Source: Halalkalibacter wakoensis JCM 9140 (lineage in GTDB: Bacteria; Bacillota; Bacilli; Bacillales; Bacillaceae_D). Taken from it: a stretch of 64,000 bases of DNA. Numbering within the stretch: the first letter of the stretch is position 1; every line of letters starts with the position of its first letter. The notes under the pieces were generated by a model, which saw only the letters and a list, made by a program, of their open reading frames with translations, ran no database searches and was not told the origin of the DNA. A program made the translations under genes and the position numbers. Shown here piece by piece: positions 44,981 to 53,586 of the stretch. The DNA lies in NCBI RefSeq assembly GCF_000513095.1, contig NZ_BAUT01000018.1:1-64000 (forward strand), in the 5' to 3' direction.

Positions 44981-46405
44981 TTGAAAAAAGTGATAAAAAA
45001 TGGAACGATCGTAACGGCATCAGACGAATACGTAGCTGACTTATTAATTGAAGAAGGAACGATTGCAGCCATCGGTAAAAATTTGCCCGAAGATGGAGCA
45101 GAAGTGATCGATGCAACCGGATTGTATGTGTTCCCTGGTGGAATTGATCCACATACTCATTTGGAAATGCCATTTGGTGGAACGGTGTCAAAGGATGACT
45201 TTGCAACCGGAACAAAAGCGGCGGCATTTGGTGGAACAACAACCGTCATTGATTTTTGCTTAACGAATAAAGGGGAACCTCTGCAAGCTGCAATTGATCG
45301 TTGGCATGCTAAGTCTCAAGACAAAGCCGTTATTGATTATAGCTTTCATTTAATGATTGGAGAAATCAATGATCAAGTATTAGAGCAGCTGCCATCTGTT
45401 ATTGATGATGAAGGGATTACCTCTTTCAAAGTGTTTATGGCCTATAAAAATGTGTTTCAAGCTGACGATGAAACATTGTTCCGGACGTTAGTTGCTGCCA
45501 AAGATTTAGGTAGTCTGGTGATGGTTCATGCCGAAAATGGCGACGTAATTGAATACTTAACGAAACAAGCTCTAGCTAATGGTCAAACCGATCCAATCTA
45601 TCATGCCAAAACACGTCCGTCTGAAATAGAAGGAGAAGCAACTGGGCGGGCTGCACAGTTGACGGGATTAGCGGATTCACAGCTGTATGTTGTTCATGTT
45701 TCGTGTGCAGAAGCCATTGAGAAAATAACAGAAGCGCGACAAAAGGGAATTCAAGTATACGGAGAAACGTGTCCGCAGTATCTCGTTCTTGATGAAACGT
45801 ATTTAGAAAAACCTGATTTTGAAGGAGCTAAATATGTTTGGTCGCCACCTTTACGAGAAAAATCTCATCAAGAAGCTCTCTGGAATGCTTTAAAGGCTGG
45901 ACATCTTCAAACATTAGGATCGGATCAATGTTCATTTGATTTTGTTGGTCAAAAAGATTTGGGTAAAGGTGATTTTACAAAAATACCAAACGGAGGCCCA
46001 ATTATTGAAGACCGGGTCAGTATTTTATTTTCAGAGGGCGTAAAAAAAGGGAGAATTTCGCTTCAACAGTTTGTTGACTTAACATCAACGAGAGCAGCAA
46101 AACTATTTGGCTTGTTTCCTAAAAAAGGAACAATTTCAGTTGGTGCAGATGCAGATTTAGTTTTATTTGATCCGACCATTGAGCGTGTTATTTCAGCTTC
46201 CACACATCATATGGCGGTCGACTACAATCCGTTTGAAGGAATGAACATAACGGGCGAACCGGTCAGTGTGTTGTCACGTGGGGAATTTGTGATACGGGAA
46301 AAAGCGTTCGTTGGAACGGAAGGAGACGGACAATATATTAAACGTCAAAAGTTTGGAACGTCTGATTCATTACCTATGAAAACGTCTCTTCAAGTGGAGG
46401 TGTAA
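44981..46405 (+). CDS. hydA: Dihydropyrimidinase (hydantoinase)
   Basis: A 474-residue binuclear zinc amidohydrolase that opens the dihydropyrimidine ring to the N-carbamoyl beta-amino acid. Metal ligands: DPHTHLEMPFGG (H58, H60), the lysine that is carbamylated in SFKVFMAYK (K150), MVHAENGD, YVVHVSCAEA, and the final Asp in TLGSDQCSF. TTG 44981 follows GGAGGGATC and gives the natural start MKKVIKNGTIVTA. A small gene starts three bases after its stop. Confidence 0.94.
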   Translation: MKKVIKNGTIVTASDEYVADLLIEEGTIAAIGKNLPEDGAEVIDATGLYVFPGGIDPHTHLEMPFGGTVSKDDFATGTKAAAFGGTTTVIDFCLTNKGEPLQAAIDRWHAKSQDKAVIDYSFHLMIGEINDQVLEQLPSVIDDEGITSFKVFMAYKNVFQADDETLFRTLVAAKDLGSLVMVHAENGDVIEYLTKQALANGQTDPIYHAKTRPSEIEGEATGRAAQLTGLADSQLYVVHVSCAEAIEKITEARQKGIQVYGETCPQYLVLDETYLEKPDFEGAKYVWSPPLREKSHQEALWNALKAGHLQTLGSDQCSFDFVGQKDLGKGDFTKIPNGGPIIEDRVSILFSEGVKKGRISLQQFVDLTSTRAAKLFGLFPKKGTISVGADADLVLFDPTIERVISASTHHMAVDYNPFEGMNITGEPVSVLSRGEFVIREKAFVGTEGDGQYIKRQKFGTSDSLPMKTSLQVEV

Positions 46406-46408
46406 GGT

Positions 46409-46639
46409 TTGTCTGATTATCAACAGTTCATAGATGAAAAAGAGAAGATAGATCTTTTGTTTGAGCGAGGCTATGAAATTAAAAGGGTTATAGAGAATTT
46501 AAGTGGGGCATTCGTTGACTTTTCTCAGGTCATTTCTGGGAAAGAGAATGACTTTATCCAGCTTCATATTAAAACGGCTGAAGCAAGAAAATACTTTGTT
46601 ACGAAAATGATTCAAGATCAAACAGAAAAAAGCATGTAA
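46409..46639 (+). CDS. Small acidic protein in the pyrimidine operon, unknown
   Basis: 76 residues from TTG 46409 behind GGAGGTG at 46395-46401. Mostly helical and charged (EKEKIDLLFERGYEIKRVIENLSG), with no Cys, signal peptide or membrane helix. Its coupling to hydA and the terminator right after it argue that it is a real gene of this operon. It might be an accessory or regulatory subunit; no family is recognised. Confidence 0.7.
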   Translation: MSDYQQFIDEKEKIDLLFERGYEIKRVIENLSGAFVDFSQVISGKENDFIQLHIKTAEARKYFVTKMIQDQTEKSM

Positions 46640-46647
46640 TCGTTCTG

Positions 46648-46686
46648 GAGGTGTCGATAAAAGAGCAATCTTTAGACACCTCTTTT
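46648..46686 (+). terminator. Terminator of the preT-preA-hydA operon
   Basis: Stem GAGGTGTC / GACACCTC, 19-base loop, TTTTT. Confidence 0.82.
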
Positions 46687-46830
46687 TCTAAGGCATTTCA
46701 TGGTTCTTTATGTTTTGTTCCCTCTAAAACTTTTACATACTTATTATTTTTTTGGTTGACTGAATCTGTTGAAGAATGGTGTCTAAAAAGAACTGAATAT
46801 CAATAAGATATAGAAAGGTAGGGAGGGATC

Positions 46831-48192
46831 ATGATGTCCAAAACAGAGGAAACAACTGCGACTCAAAAGAAAGATGAAGCATTGGTGTGGCACGCGATGA
46901 AACCATATAACCCAAACAATACATTAATTGCTCAACAAGCTAAAGGGGTTTGGGTAACGGATGAGGAAGGAAATCGATATTTAGACGCGATGTCAGGGCT
47001 TTGGTGTGTAAACATCGGTTATGGGCGTGAAGAATTGGCAGAGGCTGCTTTTGAACAAATGAAAAAACTTGCTTACTTTCCTCTTACACATAGTCATACA
47101 CCGGCAATTGAACTAGCAGAGAAGCTAAATGAGATGTTAGGTGGCGAGTATGTTTTTTTCTATTCAAACAGTGGCTCGGAGGCAAATGAAGTAGCTTTTA
47201 AGATTGCAAGACAATATCATCAACAAAAAGGTGAAACCAATCGATCAAAAATTATATCAAGGTACAGGTCGTATCATGGAAACACACTGGGTGCTTTAGC
47301 TGCTACAGGGCAAGCTCAGCGTAAATATAAATATGAGCCTTTTGCATCTGGCTTTTTACATGTGCCACCGCCAGACTCTTATCGTTCTCCTGTAGACTCT
47401 TCTAAAGTAGGAAGAGAAAGAGAGGAAGTAAAAGCGATTGAACAGATGATGGTCTGGGAGTTAGAGGAAACCGTTGCTGCCGTTATTATGGAACCGATTA
47501 TAACGGGTGGAGGTATCTTAATGCCGCCGGAGGACTATTTACAATCCGTACACGACGTTTGCCGAGAAAAAGGAGCGCTACTCATTGTAGATGAAGTTAT
47601 TTGTGGCTTCGGAAGAACGGGGGAGCCATTTGGATTTATGCATTATGGAGTGAAGCCAGATATCATTACAATGGCAAAAGGAATTACGAGCGCCTATTTA
47701 CCTTTGTCGGTAACGGCGGTGAAAAAAGAAATCTATGATGCTTTTAAAGGTACGGAAGAATATGAATATTTTAGGCATGTGAATACATTTGGGGGGAATC
47801 CAGCTGCATGTGCAGTAGCTCTAAAAAATCTTGAAATCATGAAAAAGGAAGGGTTGTTTACAAGAGCGAAAGTAGTTGGAGAAACCATGCTTGAAATGCT
47901 TAACATGAAACTCGCAGAGCATCCAAAAGTGGGAGATATTCGCGGGAAAGGATTGCTGATCGGAATTGAGTTAGTGGAGGACAAAGAAACAAAACAACCA
48001 ATAGATGTTCAAGTCGTTAATAAAATCATTGGAAGATGTAAAGAAAAAGGGGTCATTATCGGAAAGAATGGTGCAACGGTAGCTGGTTATAATAATGTCT
48101 TGACGATCGCACCGCCCCTTATTATTAACGATGAGGAAATGTCTGTTGTGACTCAAGCACTTACCGATTCAATACAAGATATTTTAGCTTAA
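46831..48192 (+). CDS. Class III omega-aminotransferase, probably beta-alanine/beta-aminoisobutyrate:pyruvate
   Basis: A 453-residue fold-type I PLP enzyme. Markers: YLDAMSGLWCVNIGYG, FFYSNSGSEANEVAFKIA, IVDEVICGFGRTGEPFG, and the PLP Lys in TMAKGITSAYLPLS (about 283), then VNTFGGNPAACAVAL. Enzymes of this kind transfer the amino group of beta-alanine or 3-aminoisobutyrate to pyruvate. That is the step after N-carbamoyl hydrolysis, so it completes the neighbouring pathway. It has its own gap and terminator, hence is probably separately transcribed. ATG codons at 46831 and 46834 are both possible; GTAGGGAGG precedes. Confidence 0.9.
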   Translation: MMSKTEETTATQKKDEALVWHAMKPYNPNNTLIAQQAKGVWVTDEEGNRYLDAMSGLWCVNIGYGREELAEAAFEQMKKLAYFPLTHSHTPAIELAEKLNEMLGGEYVFFYSNSGSEANEVAFKIARQYHQQKGETNRSKIISRYRSYHGNTLGALAATGQAQRKYKYEPFASGFLHVPPPDSYRSPVDSSKVGREREEVKAIEQMMVWELEETVAAVIMEPIITGGGILMPPEDYLQSVHDVCREKGALLIVDEVICGFGRTGEPFGFMHYGVKPDIITMAKGITSAYLPLSVTAVKKEIYDAFKGTEEYEYFRHVNTFGGNPAACAVALKNLEIMKKEGLFTRAKVVGETMLEMLNMKLAEHPKVGDIRGKGLLIGIELVEDKETKQPIDVQVVNKIIGRCKEKGVIIGKNGATVAGYNNVLTIAPPLIINDEEMSVVTQALTDSIQDILA

Positions 48193-48198
48193 TAGTCT

Positions 48199-48232
48199 AA
48201 ATGTTCTACCAGAAATTGGTGGGACATTTTTT
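48199..48232 (+). terminator. Terminator after the aminotransferase
   Basis: AAATGTTCTACCA / TGGTGGGACATTT stem with two G-T pairs and a T run. Confidence 0.82.
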
Positions 48233-48349
48233 GTTTTTCATTTTTTTATACTATTTAAGATATTTTGCAGGATTAGTCATAAAAATGTCGAATAATGGAA
48301 TTACATAATCGAGTCAAGCAAAGTGACTCAAATGATGGGGAGCCTCTAT

Positions 48350-49648
48350 ATGATTGCTGAAAAACTTCTATTGCATGTGTTAGTTGTTTTAATACCAATA
48401 TTAGTTGTATCACTTCTACTCAATGACCGGAAAGAAAAACAATTAAAGGTTTTTTTGACGGTTCTATTAGGCATTTCTGCTTCCATATGTATGTTTTTTT
48501 CTTTTGAGGAACAGGGAATGCATTGGGATTTACGTTATGTTCTAATCATGTTAGCCTTTTTCTATGCTGGACCTAAAGCGGGCTGGTCGATTTGTGGATT
48601 GTTGCTTATTTTAAGGACGGTTATTGGTGGAGATCAACTATTTGTAGGGTATGCTGTCATTCTCTCTACATCTATCGTTTATTATTTCCTTGCTAAAAAG
48701 TTTAATAGGCTCGATATGAAGTGGGAACGAGTGATGTATGCTATAAAGCTAAGTTTTTATGTAGCTATTATAGAATTAGCATTGTTAACGATTTATTTAG
48801 AATTGATTGGAGATCTGCATAAACAGTACGGTCACTTTATCTTTTATATTTTAGTGTTCACTGCTGCCATTGTCATTGCGGTGGGATTTGCTACTTTGCT
48901 TTTAGAGCAGTTATTGGAGAAAAAACGAATTGAAGCAGAAATGGAAAAAGCGGCTAAGTTAAATGCAATTAGTGAACTAGCAGCCTCGATTGCTCATGAA
49001 GTTCGAAATCCATTGACGGTCGTTAAAGGGTTTTTGCAATTAATGCAAAAAGACGAAACGGGAAAGAAAAAAGAGTACTTTAACATTGCTCTGTGTGAAA
49101 TGAACCGAGCTGAGGAGATTATCAGTGATTACTTAAATTTTGCTAAACCTCAATTTAAACATGTTCAAGTTGTTGAGGTGAATCAAATCATTAATGAAAT
49201 TTTTAGCTTTTTATCTCCTTATTCACTGAAGGAAAATGTTGCGTTGTCCATTCATTCATTACCGAAACAAACGTTCATTCACATTGATAAAAATCAGTTA
49301 AAGCAAGTGTTAATCAATATCATTAAAAATGCGATCGAAGCGACTCCTGAAAAAGGGGAAGTGACAGTTGAGGTACAAGAGAATGAAACGGTTGTGAGTG
49401 TAGTCATTACTGATAATGGTAAAGGGATGACACCAGATCAATTAGCAAAAATAGGAACGCTTTTTTACTCAACAAAAGAAAAGGGCACAGGTCTTGGAAC
49501 GGTGGTGTCTTTTCGAATCATACAAGAAATGGGCGGTACATTAAGATATGAGAGCAATCTAGATGTTGGAACGAAAGTGACGATCATGCTCCCAATTGCC
49601 GAGAGTCATACAGCTCGGTTAGAAGCTGCTTCAGCAGCAATGAAATAA
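48350..49648 (+). CDS. kinB: KinB-like sporulation sensor kinase
   Basis: A 432-residue histidine kinase with about six N-terminal membrane helices of the 5TM-LYT type (about 1-195), including FFYAGPKAGWSICGLLLILRTVIGG. The H box is SELAASIAHEVRNPLTVVKGFLQL; ATPase boxes are NIIKNAIEATPEKG, DNGKGMT and GTGLGTVV. The architecture is that of KinB, which feeds the Spo0F phosphorelay. No response regulator lies beside it. ATG 48350 is preferred over GTG 48323, since GGGGAG at 48337-48342 fits it and the start then matches KinB-like N-termini. The symbol is a family label. Confidence 0.82.
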   Translation: MIAEKLLLHVLVVLIPILVVSLLLNDRKEKQLKVFLTVLLGISASICMFFSFEEQGMHWDLRYVLIMLAFFYAGPKAGWSICGLLLILRTVIGGDQLFVGYAVILSTSIVYYFLAKKFNRLDMKWERVMYAIKLSFYVAIIELALLTIYLELIGDLHKQYGHFIFYILVFTAAIVIAVGFATLLLEQLLEKKRIEAEMEKAAKLNAISELAASIAHEVRNPLTVVKGFLQLMQKDETGKKKEYFNIALCEMNRAEEIISDYLNFAKPQFKHVQVVEVNQIINEIFSFLSPYSLKENVALSIHSLPKQTFIHIDKNQLKQVLINIIKNAIEATPEKGEVTVEVQENETVVSVVITDNGKGMTPDQLAKIGTLFYSTKEKGTGLGTVVSFRIIQEMGGTLRYESNLDVGTKVTIMLPIAESHTARLEAASAAMK

Positions 49649-49662
49649 AAGATCTTATTTGT

Positions 49663-49696
49663 AAACTCAAGACTAAAATGATCTTGGGTTTTTTGT
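49663..49696 (+). terminator. Terminator after the KinB-like kinase
   Basis: AACTCAAGA / TCTTGGGTT stem, 9-base loop, TTTTTT. Confidence 0.8.
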
Positions 49697-49762
49697 TTTT
49701 TCTCACCATATTTTAGCAACTTGTCTCATATAAATTAGGGACAGGATGTGAGGAGAGAAACA

Positions 49763-51082
49763 ATGAATACGTTTTTTAAAAGTGCCGTGTTGTTAATCGT
49801 TGTTGCATTTATAGGTGAGTGTATAGAATTTCTAATTAACATGATTTTGGCTAGGGAGTTGGGGGAAGAAGGCCTTGGACTCTATATGTCTATTTTGCCT
49901 ACCATTCTCTTCATTGTTGTAATTGCAAGCTTAGAATTGCCCATTTCAATCTCTAAGTTTGTAGCGGAGAAAAGTGTTATTTTCCATCGTAGTATGTTGA
50001 TACATGCTTTGAAATTTGCAACGATTTGTACCGTTGTCTTTTCGTTATTAGCCATATGGCTTCTTCCGATGATCCCGGTATTTGATCGTTATCACCCATT
50101 AGTTCCGTGGTTATTTATTTTATTAATCCCAGTTATTGCATTTTCATCCGTGGCTAGAGGGTATTTCATGGGTTCACAGAAGATGGGGAAAATCGCTTTT
50201 GCTAATTTCCTTCGTCGTGCGGGTCAATTAGTTTTGTTAGTCGTATTATTTATGTTCACCACTTTTGAAGCAGATGTAGCTTTGTTAGTCGCGTTGTGTA
50301 CATTAATTGCGAGTGAATTTTTAGTGTTAAGCTTTTTATTTGTAGCCTTTCTCATTCATATGCGTCAATTAAAACGCGAACCAAGAGCGCATTTGTCAGG
50401 AAGCAAAGTTCGAAAAACGTTGTTAGAAGTATCGATACCAACAACAGGGCTTCGAATTTTCCATGCGGCTACATTTGCCGTGAAACCATTTTTTATTAAA
50501 GAAACGTTAGTCAAAGCTGGAATGGTCGATACACTTGCCATGGTTCAGTATGGAAAGATGGCTGGGGTTGCCTTTACGATCGGCTTTTTTCCGGCATTTA
50601 TTGCCCATTCCTTGTTAATTGTTTTGATCCCTACAGTGTCAGAGGCGTATGCCAAAAAAGATACAGACAGATTGCAAACTCTTTTGAGAAAGGTGATGCT
50701 CGTTACTGCTGCTTATGGAATACCGGCAGCGGCCACTTTCTACTTTTTTGCAGAGCCACTAACGAGTCTCTTCTTTGAAAACTCACCAGCTGTTCGTTAC
50801 TTGCAGTTGTTAGTCCCGTACTTTTTATTCCATTTTTTTGTGATTCCGATGCAAGCCTATTTAATTGGATTAGGACTTGTAAAAGATGCTTTTATTCATG
50901 CACTTTATTCAACGGTCTTTTCATTTGGAATGATGTACGTATTAGGGTCTAATCCAAATTTGCAAATGGACGGAATCATTTTAGGGATGAATATGTCTGC
51001 CGTGTTGTTGACATGCTTGCATTATGTCACGATCTGTAAAAAAATAAATGTTAATGTGCTGTTAAGAGAAAACCGTCTGTAA
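49763..51082 (+). CDS. SpoVB/MurJ-like MOP-superfamily flippase
   Basis: A 439-residue protein with about 12-14 membrane helices of the polysaccharide-transporter/MOP exporter family. Family-like features: an early LARELGEEGLGLYMSILPTI, SLELPISISKFVAE, ARGYFMGSQKMG and FLRRAGQL. It resembles SpoVB and its paralogues (YkvU type), which act on the membrane-bound precursors of spore cortex or cell wall. Placement right after a sporulation-type kinase fits, but substrate is not shown. AGGAGAG supports ATG 49763 rather than GTG 49748. Confidence 0.85.
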   Translation: MNTFFKSAVLLIVVAFIGECIEFLINMILARELGEEGLGLYMSILPTILFIVVIASLELPISISKFVAEKSVIFHRSMLIHALKFATICTVVFSLLAIWLLPMIPVFDRYHPLVPWLFILLIPVIAFSSVARGYFMGSQKMGKIAFANFLRRAGQLVLLVVLFMFTTFEADVALLVALCTLIASEFLVLSFLFVAFLIHMRQLKREPRAHLSGSKVRKTLLEVSIPTTGLRIFHAATFAVKPFFIKETLVKAGMVDTLAMVQYGKMAGVAFTIGFFPAFIAHSLLIVLIPTVSEAYAKKDTDRLQTLLRKVMLVTAAYGIPAAATFYFFAEPLTSLFFENSPAVRYLQLLVPYFLFHFFVIPMQAYLIGLGLVKDAFIHALYSTVFSFGMMYVLGSNPNLQMDGIILGMNMSAVLLTCLHYVTICKKINVNVLLRENRL

Positions 51083-51102
51083 GAGAATATCAATTTTGGT
51101 TT

Positions 51103-51149
51103 GGGGTTATCTCAAAGGTCTTAAATAGACTTTTGAGATAGCCCCTTAT
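51103..51149 (+). terminator. Terminator after the flippase
   Basis: GGGGTTATCTCAAAGGTCT / AGACTTTTGAGATAGCCCC, a 19-base stem with minor mismatches, then TTATTT. Confidence 0.88.
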
Positions 51150-51281
51150 TTATGTAATCGAAACTACTTGGTCAGGCACCTCTTTTAATGAATAGAACTT
51201 TTGAAACGTCACAAAATAAGTTAATGATTGCAATACTTCGTGTTAAGAGAGCTAGGGCTAAAAAAAATCAAAAAATTAGTG

Positions 51282-51343
51282 TTGACACACTTGTACATAC
51301 AAGTTAGAATGAAAACGCAAACAATTAAACTTGTATATACAAA
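51282..51343 (+). promoter_or_regulatory. treP promoter with two TreR operators and a cre site
   Basis: -35 TTGACA (51282-51287) and -10 TAGAAT (51305-51310) are 17 bases apart. TreR-type palindrome CTTGTACATACAAG (51290-51303) fills the spacer. A cre-like TGAAAACGCAAACA (51310-51323) starts at the end of the -10 and matches 13 of 14 consensus positions. A second operator CTTGTATATACAAA is at 51330-51343. This arrangement predicts repression by TreR without trehalose 6-phosphate and by CcpA with glucose. Confidence 0.88.
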
Positions 51344-51377
51344 TAGTTGTAAGATGCACCTAAAAGGGGGATAAAAA

Positions 51378-52811
51378 ATGAGCAAGTATACGGATGCTGC
51401 CAAACAGTTGCTCGAACACGTGGGAGGAAGTGAAAACATTTCTGTTGTTACTCACTGTGCGACAAGAATGCGGTTCGTATTAAACGATCCGAAAAAGGCA
51501 GATATTAAAAAAGTAGAAGAGATTGACATTGTGAAAGGAACGTTCACTCAAGCTGGTCAGTTTCAAGTGATCGTTGGAAATGAAGTTGCTTCTTTTTATA
51601 ATGAATTTACAGCGATAGCTGGAGTTGGTGATACTTCGAAGGATGAAGCAAAGCAAGCAGCAAAACAAAACATGAATATATTACAACGTTTAATCGGACA
51701 TCTTGCGGATATTTTTACGCCATTAATTCCTGCGCTTGTTGTTGGGGGTCTTATATTAGGTTTTAGAAATGTAATTGGCGAAATTAACATGATGAATGGT
51801 GGAACACAGACTCTAGTAGAAGTTTCTCAATTCTGGGCTGGTGTTCACTCGTTTTTATGGTTGATTGGTGAAGCGATATTCCACTTCTTGCCTGTTGGGA
51901 TTACATGGGCTATCTCAAGAAAAATGGGAACAACGCAAATCCTTGGGATTGTATTAGGGATTACGCTCGTGTCTCCGCAGCTATTAAATGCATACGGTGT
52001 ACCAGGTTCAGATGCGATTCCAGCTTGGGATTTTGGATTTGCGCAAGTGGATATGATTGGATATCAAGCACAAGTTATTCCAGCTATTTTAGCCGGTTTT
52101 GTTCTAGCTTATTTAGAGTTAGGATTACGTAAAGTCATTCCAAGTGTAGTATCCATGATTTTTGTTCCATTCTTTGCTTTAATTCCTGCTGTTTTGGTTG
52201 CACATGTTGTGTTAGGACCGATTGGTTGGACGATTGGCTCTTGGATTTCTAATGTTGTTTATTCGGGTTTAACATCAGCATTTGGTTGGTTATTTGCTGC
52301 ACTATTTGGATTTGTTTATGCGCCACTAGTTATTACAGGGCTGCATCATATGACAAATGCAATAGACTTACAGCTAATGAGTGAATTTGGTGGTACGAAT
52401 TTATGGCCGATGATTGCTTTATCGAACATTGCACAAGGTTCAGCTGTTGTAGCGATGATTATCTTAAACAGAAGAGATGAAAAAGAGAAGCAAGTGTCTG
52501 TACCAGCTGCGATCTCTTGTTATCTCGGTGTTACTGAACCAGCGATGTTTGGGATAAACTTACGATATGTATTCCCGTTCCTTGCAGCTATGGTTGGTTC
52601 TGCGTTAGCAGCGATTATCTCCGTTGGAAGTGGAGTAATGGCTAACTCAATCGGTGTTGGTGGGATACCTGGGATCTTGTCCATTCAGGTGCATCACATG
52701 CTAGTGTTTGCTGTTTCGATGCTCGTTGCCATTGTTGTTCCAATCATATTAACGATGGTTTTAGCAAAAACTAAGATGGGTATTAACGCATATAAGCGTT
52801 TAGGAAAATAA
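51378..52811 (+). CDS. treP: Trehalose-specific PTS enzyme IIBC
   Basis: A 477-residue permease that imports trehalose as trehalose 6-phosphate. The IIB domain (about 1-90) has the phosphorylated Cys 27 in VVTHCATRMRFVL; the IIC domain (about 105-470) has ten or so helices and the sugar-site GLHHMTNAIDLQ and LGVTEPAMFGINLRY. It lacks a IIA domain, which is supplied by the next gene. AAAGGGGGA precedes ATG 51378. Control by TreR and CcpA is visible upstream. Confidence 0.95.
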   Translation: MSKYTDAAKQLLEHVGGSENISVVTHCATRMRFVLNDPKKADIKKVEEIDIVKGTFTQAGQFQVIVGNEVASFYNEFTAIAGVGDTSKDEAKQAAKQNMNILQRLIGHLADIFTPLIPALVVGGLILGFRNVIGEINMMNGGTQTLVEVSQFWAGVHSFLWLIGEAIFHFLPVGITWAISRKMGTTQILGIVLGITLVSPQLLNAYGVPGSDAIPAWDFGFAQVDMIGYQAQVIPAILAGFVLAYLELGLRKVIPSVVSMIFVPFFALIPAVLVAHVVLGPIGWTIGSWISNVVYSGLTSAFGWLFAALFGFVYAPLVITGLHHMTNAIDLQLMSEFGGTNLWPMIALSNIAQGSAVVAMIILNRRDEKEKQVSVPAAISCYLGVTEPAMFGINLRYVFPFLAAMVGSALAAIISVGSGVMANSIGVGGIPGILSIQVHHMLVFAVSMLVAIVVPIILTMVLAKTKMGINAYKRLGK

Positions 52812-52892
52812 ATAAAGTGAAATGAGGCTGTCTAAATACTTCTTGTAAGAGAGGGGAGCGGGCAGCTTTGTTTTCTTAAAGAGGTGTATAGT

Positions 52893-53393
52893 GTGTTAAA
52901 AAGTCTATTTGGGAAAAAAGAACCAGCAGTAGAAACAGTAAGTGCACCATTAACAGGGAAAATTCTTGAACTTTCAGAGGTTCCTGATCCAGTGTTCTCT
53001 CAAAAAATGATGGGCGATGGAATGGCCATTGATCCAGTAGAAGGAGAAGTAGTCAGTCCTGTTGATGGAGAAATTGTTCAAGTTTTTCCAACGAAGCATG
53101 CTGTAGGGATTAAAACGAAATCAGGTGTAGAGGTTCTAATTCATATTGGTTTAGAGACCGTAAACTTGAATGGGGAAGGTTTTGAGGCTTTCGTTAAAGC
53201 GGGTGACAAAGTAAAGCGAGGCGATAAATTAATCGCTTTTGATCTTGATATTATTCGTGAAAAAGCTGCAAGTACGATTACTCCGATCATCGTGACAAAC
53301 ACGGATGAAGTGGTTGAAGCCATGGAGAAAAGCAAAAAACAAGATGCTACAAGAGCAGAAACAGATTTATTAGTCGTAACCGTAAAAAAATAG
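52893..53393 (+). CDS. Glucose-type PTS enzyme IIA
   Basis: A 166-residue IIA-Glc domain protein that phosphorylates TreP. It has VSAPLTGKILELSEVPDPVFSQKMMGDGMAI, the first His in FPTKHAVGIKT and the active-site His in VLIHIGLETVNLNGEGF. B. subtilis uses IIA domains of other permeases for trehalose; here a dedicated gene is placed in the tre operon. GTG 52893 is chosen because AAAGAGGTG at 52878-52886 precedes it; GTG 52884 overlaps that site. A terminator follows. Confidence 0.92.
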   Translation: MLKSLFGKKEPAVETVSAPLTGKILELSEVPDPVFSQKMMGDGMAIDPVEGEVVSPVDGEIVQVFPTKHAVGIKTKSGVEVLIHIGLETVNLNGEGFEAFVKAGDKVKRGDKLIAFDLDIIREKAASTITPIIVTNTDEVVEAMEKSKKQDATRAETDLLVVTVKK

Positions 53394-53399
53394 ACAGCA

Positions 53400-53429
53400 A
53401 AAAGCACATCATTTGGTGTGCTTTTTTTG
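53400..53429 (+). terminator. Terminator between the IIA gene and treA
   Basis: AAAGCACATCA / TGGTGTGCTTT stem with a very short loop and seven T residues. It sits ahead of the third TreR operator, implying two transcription units. Confidence 0.85.
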
Positions 53430-53466
53430 TAAGTTATGGTTGAAATGAAACGAAAAACAAAGTAAA

Positions 53467-53488
53467 GTTACTTGTATATACAAGTAAC
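53467..53488 (+). promoter_or_regulatory. TreR operator upstream of treA
   Basis: A perfect 22-base palindrome centred on CTTGTATATACAAG (53471-53484), extended by GTTA/TAAC on either side. It shows that treA-treR has its own TreR-controlled promoter. Confidence 0.88.
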
Positions 53489-53586
53489 AGTTTTTGATTC
53501 ATTTTGTCAGACTATGATTTATTAGACAAAAGTGAAGATACTAAACAAGAGAAGATACTACTGGCATGTAAGGAAGGTGTTTTGAA

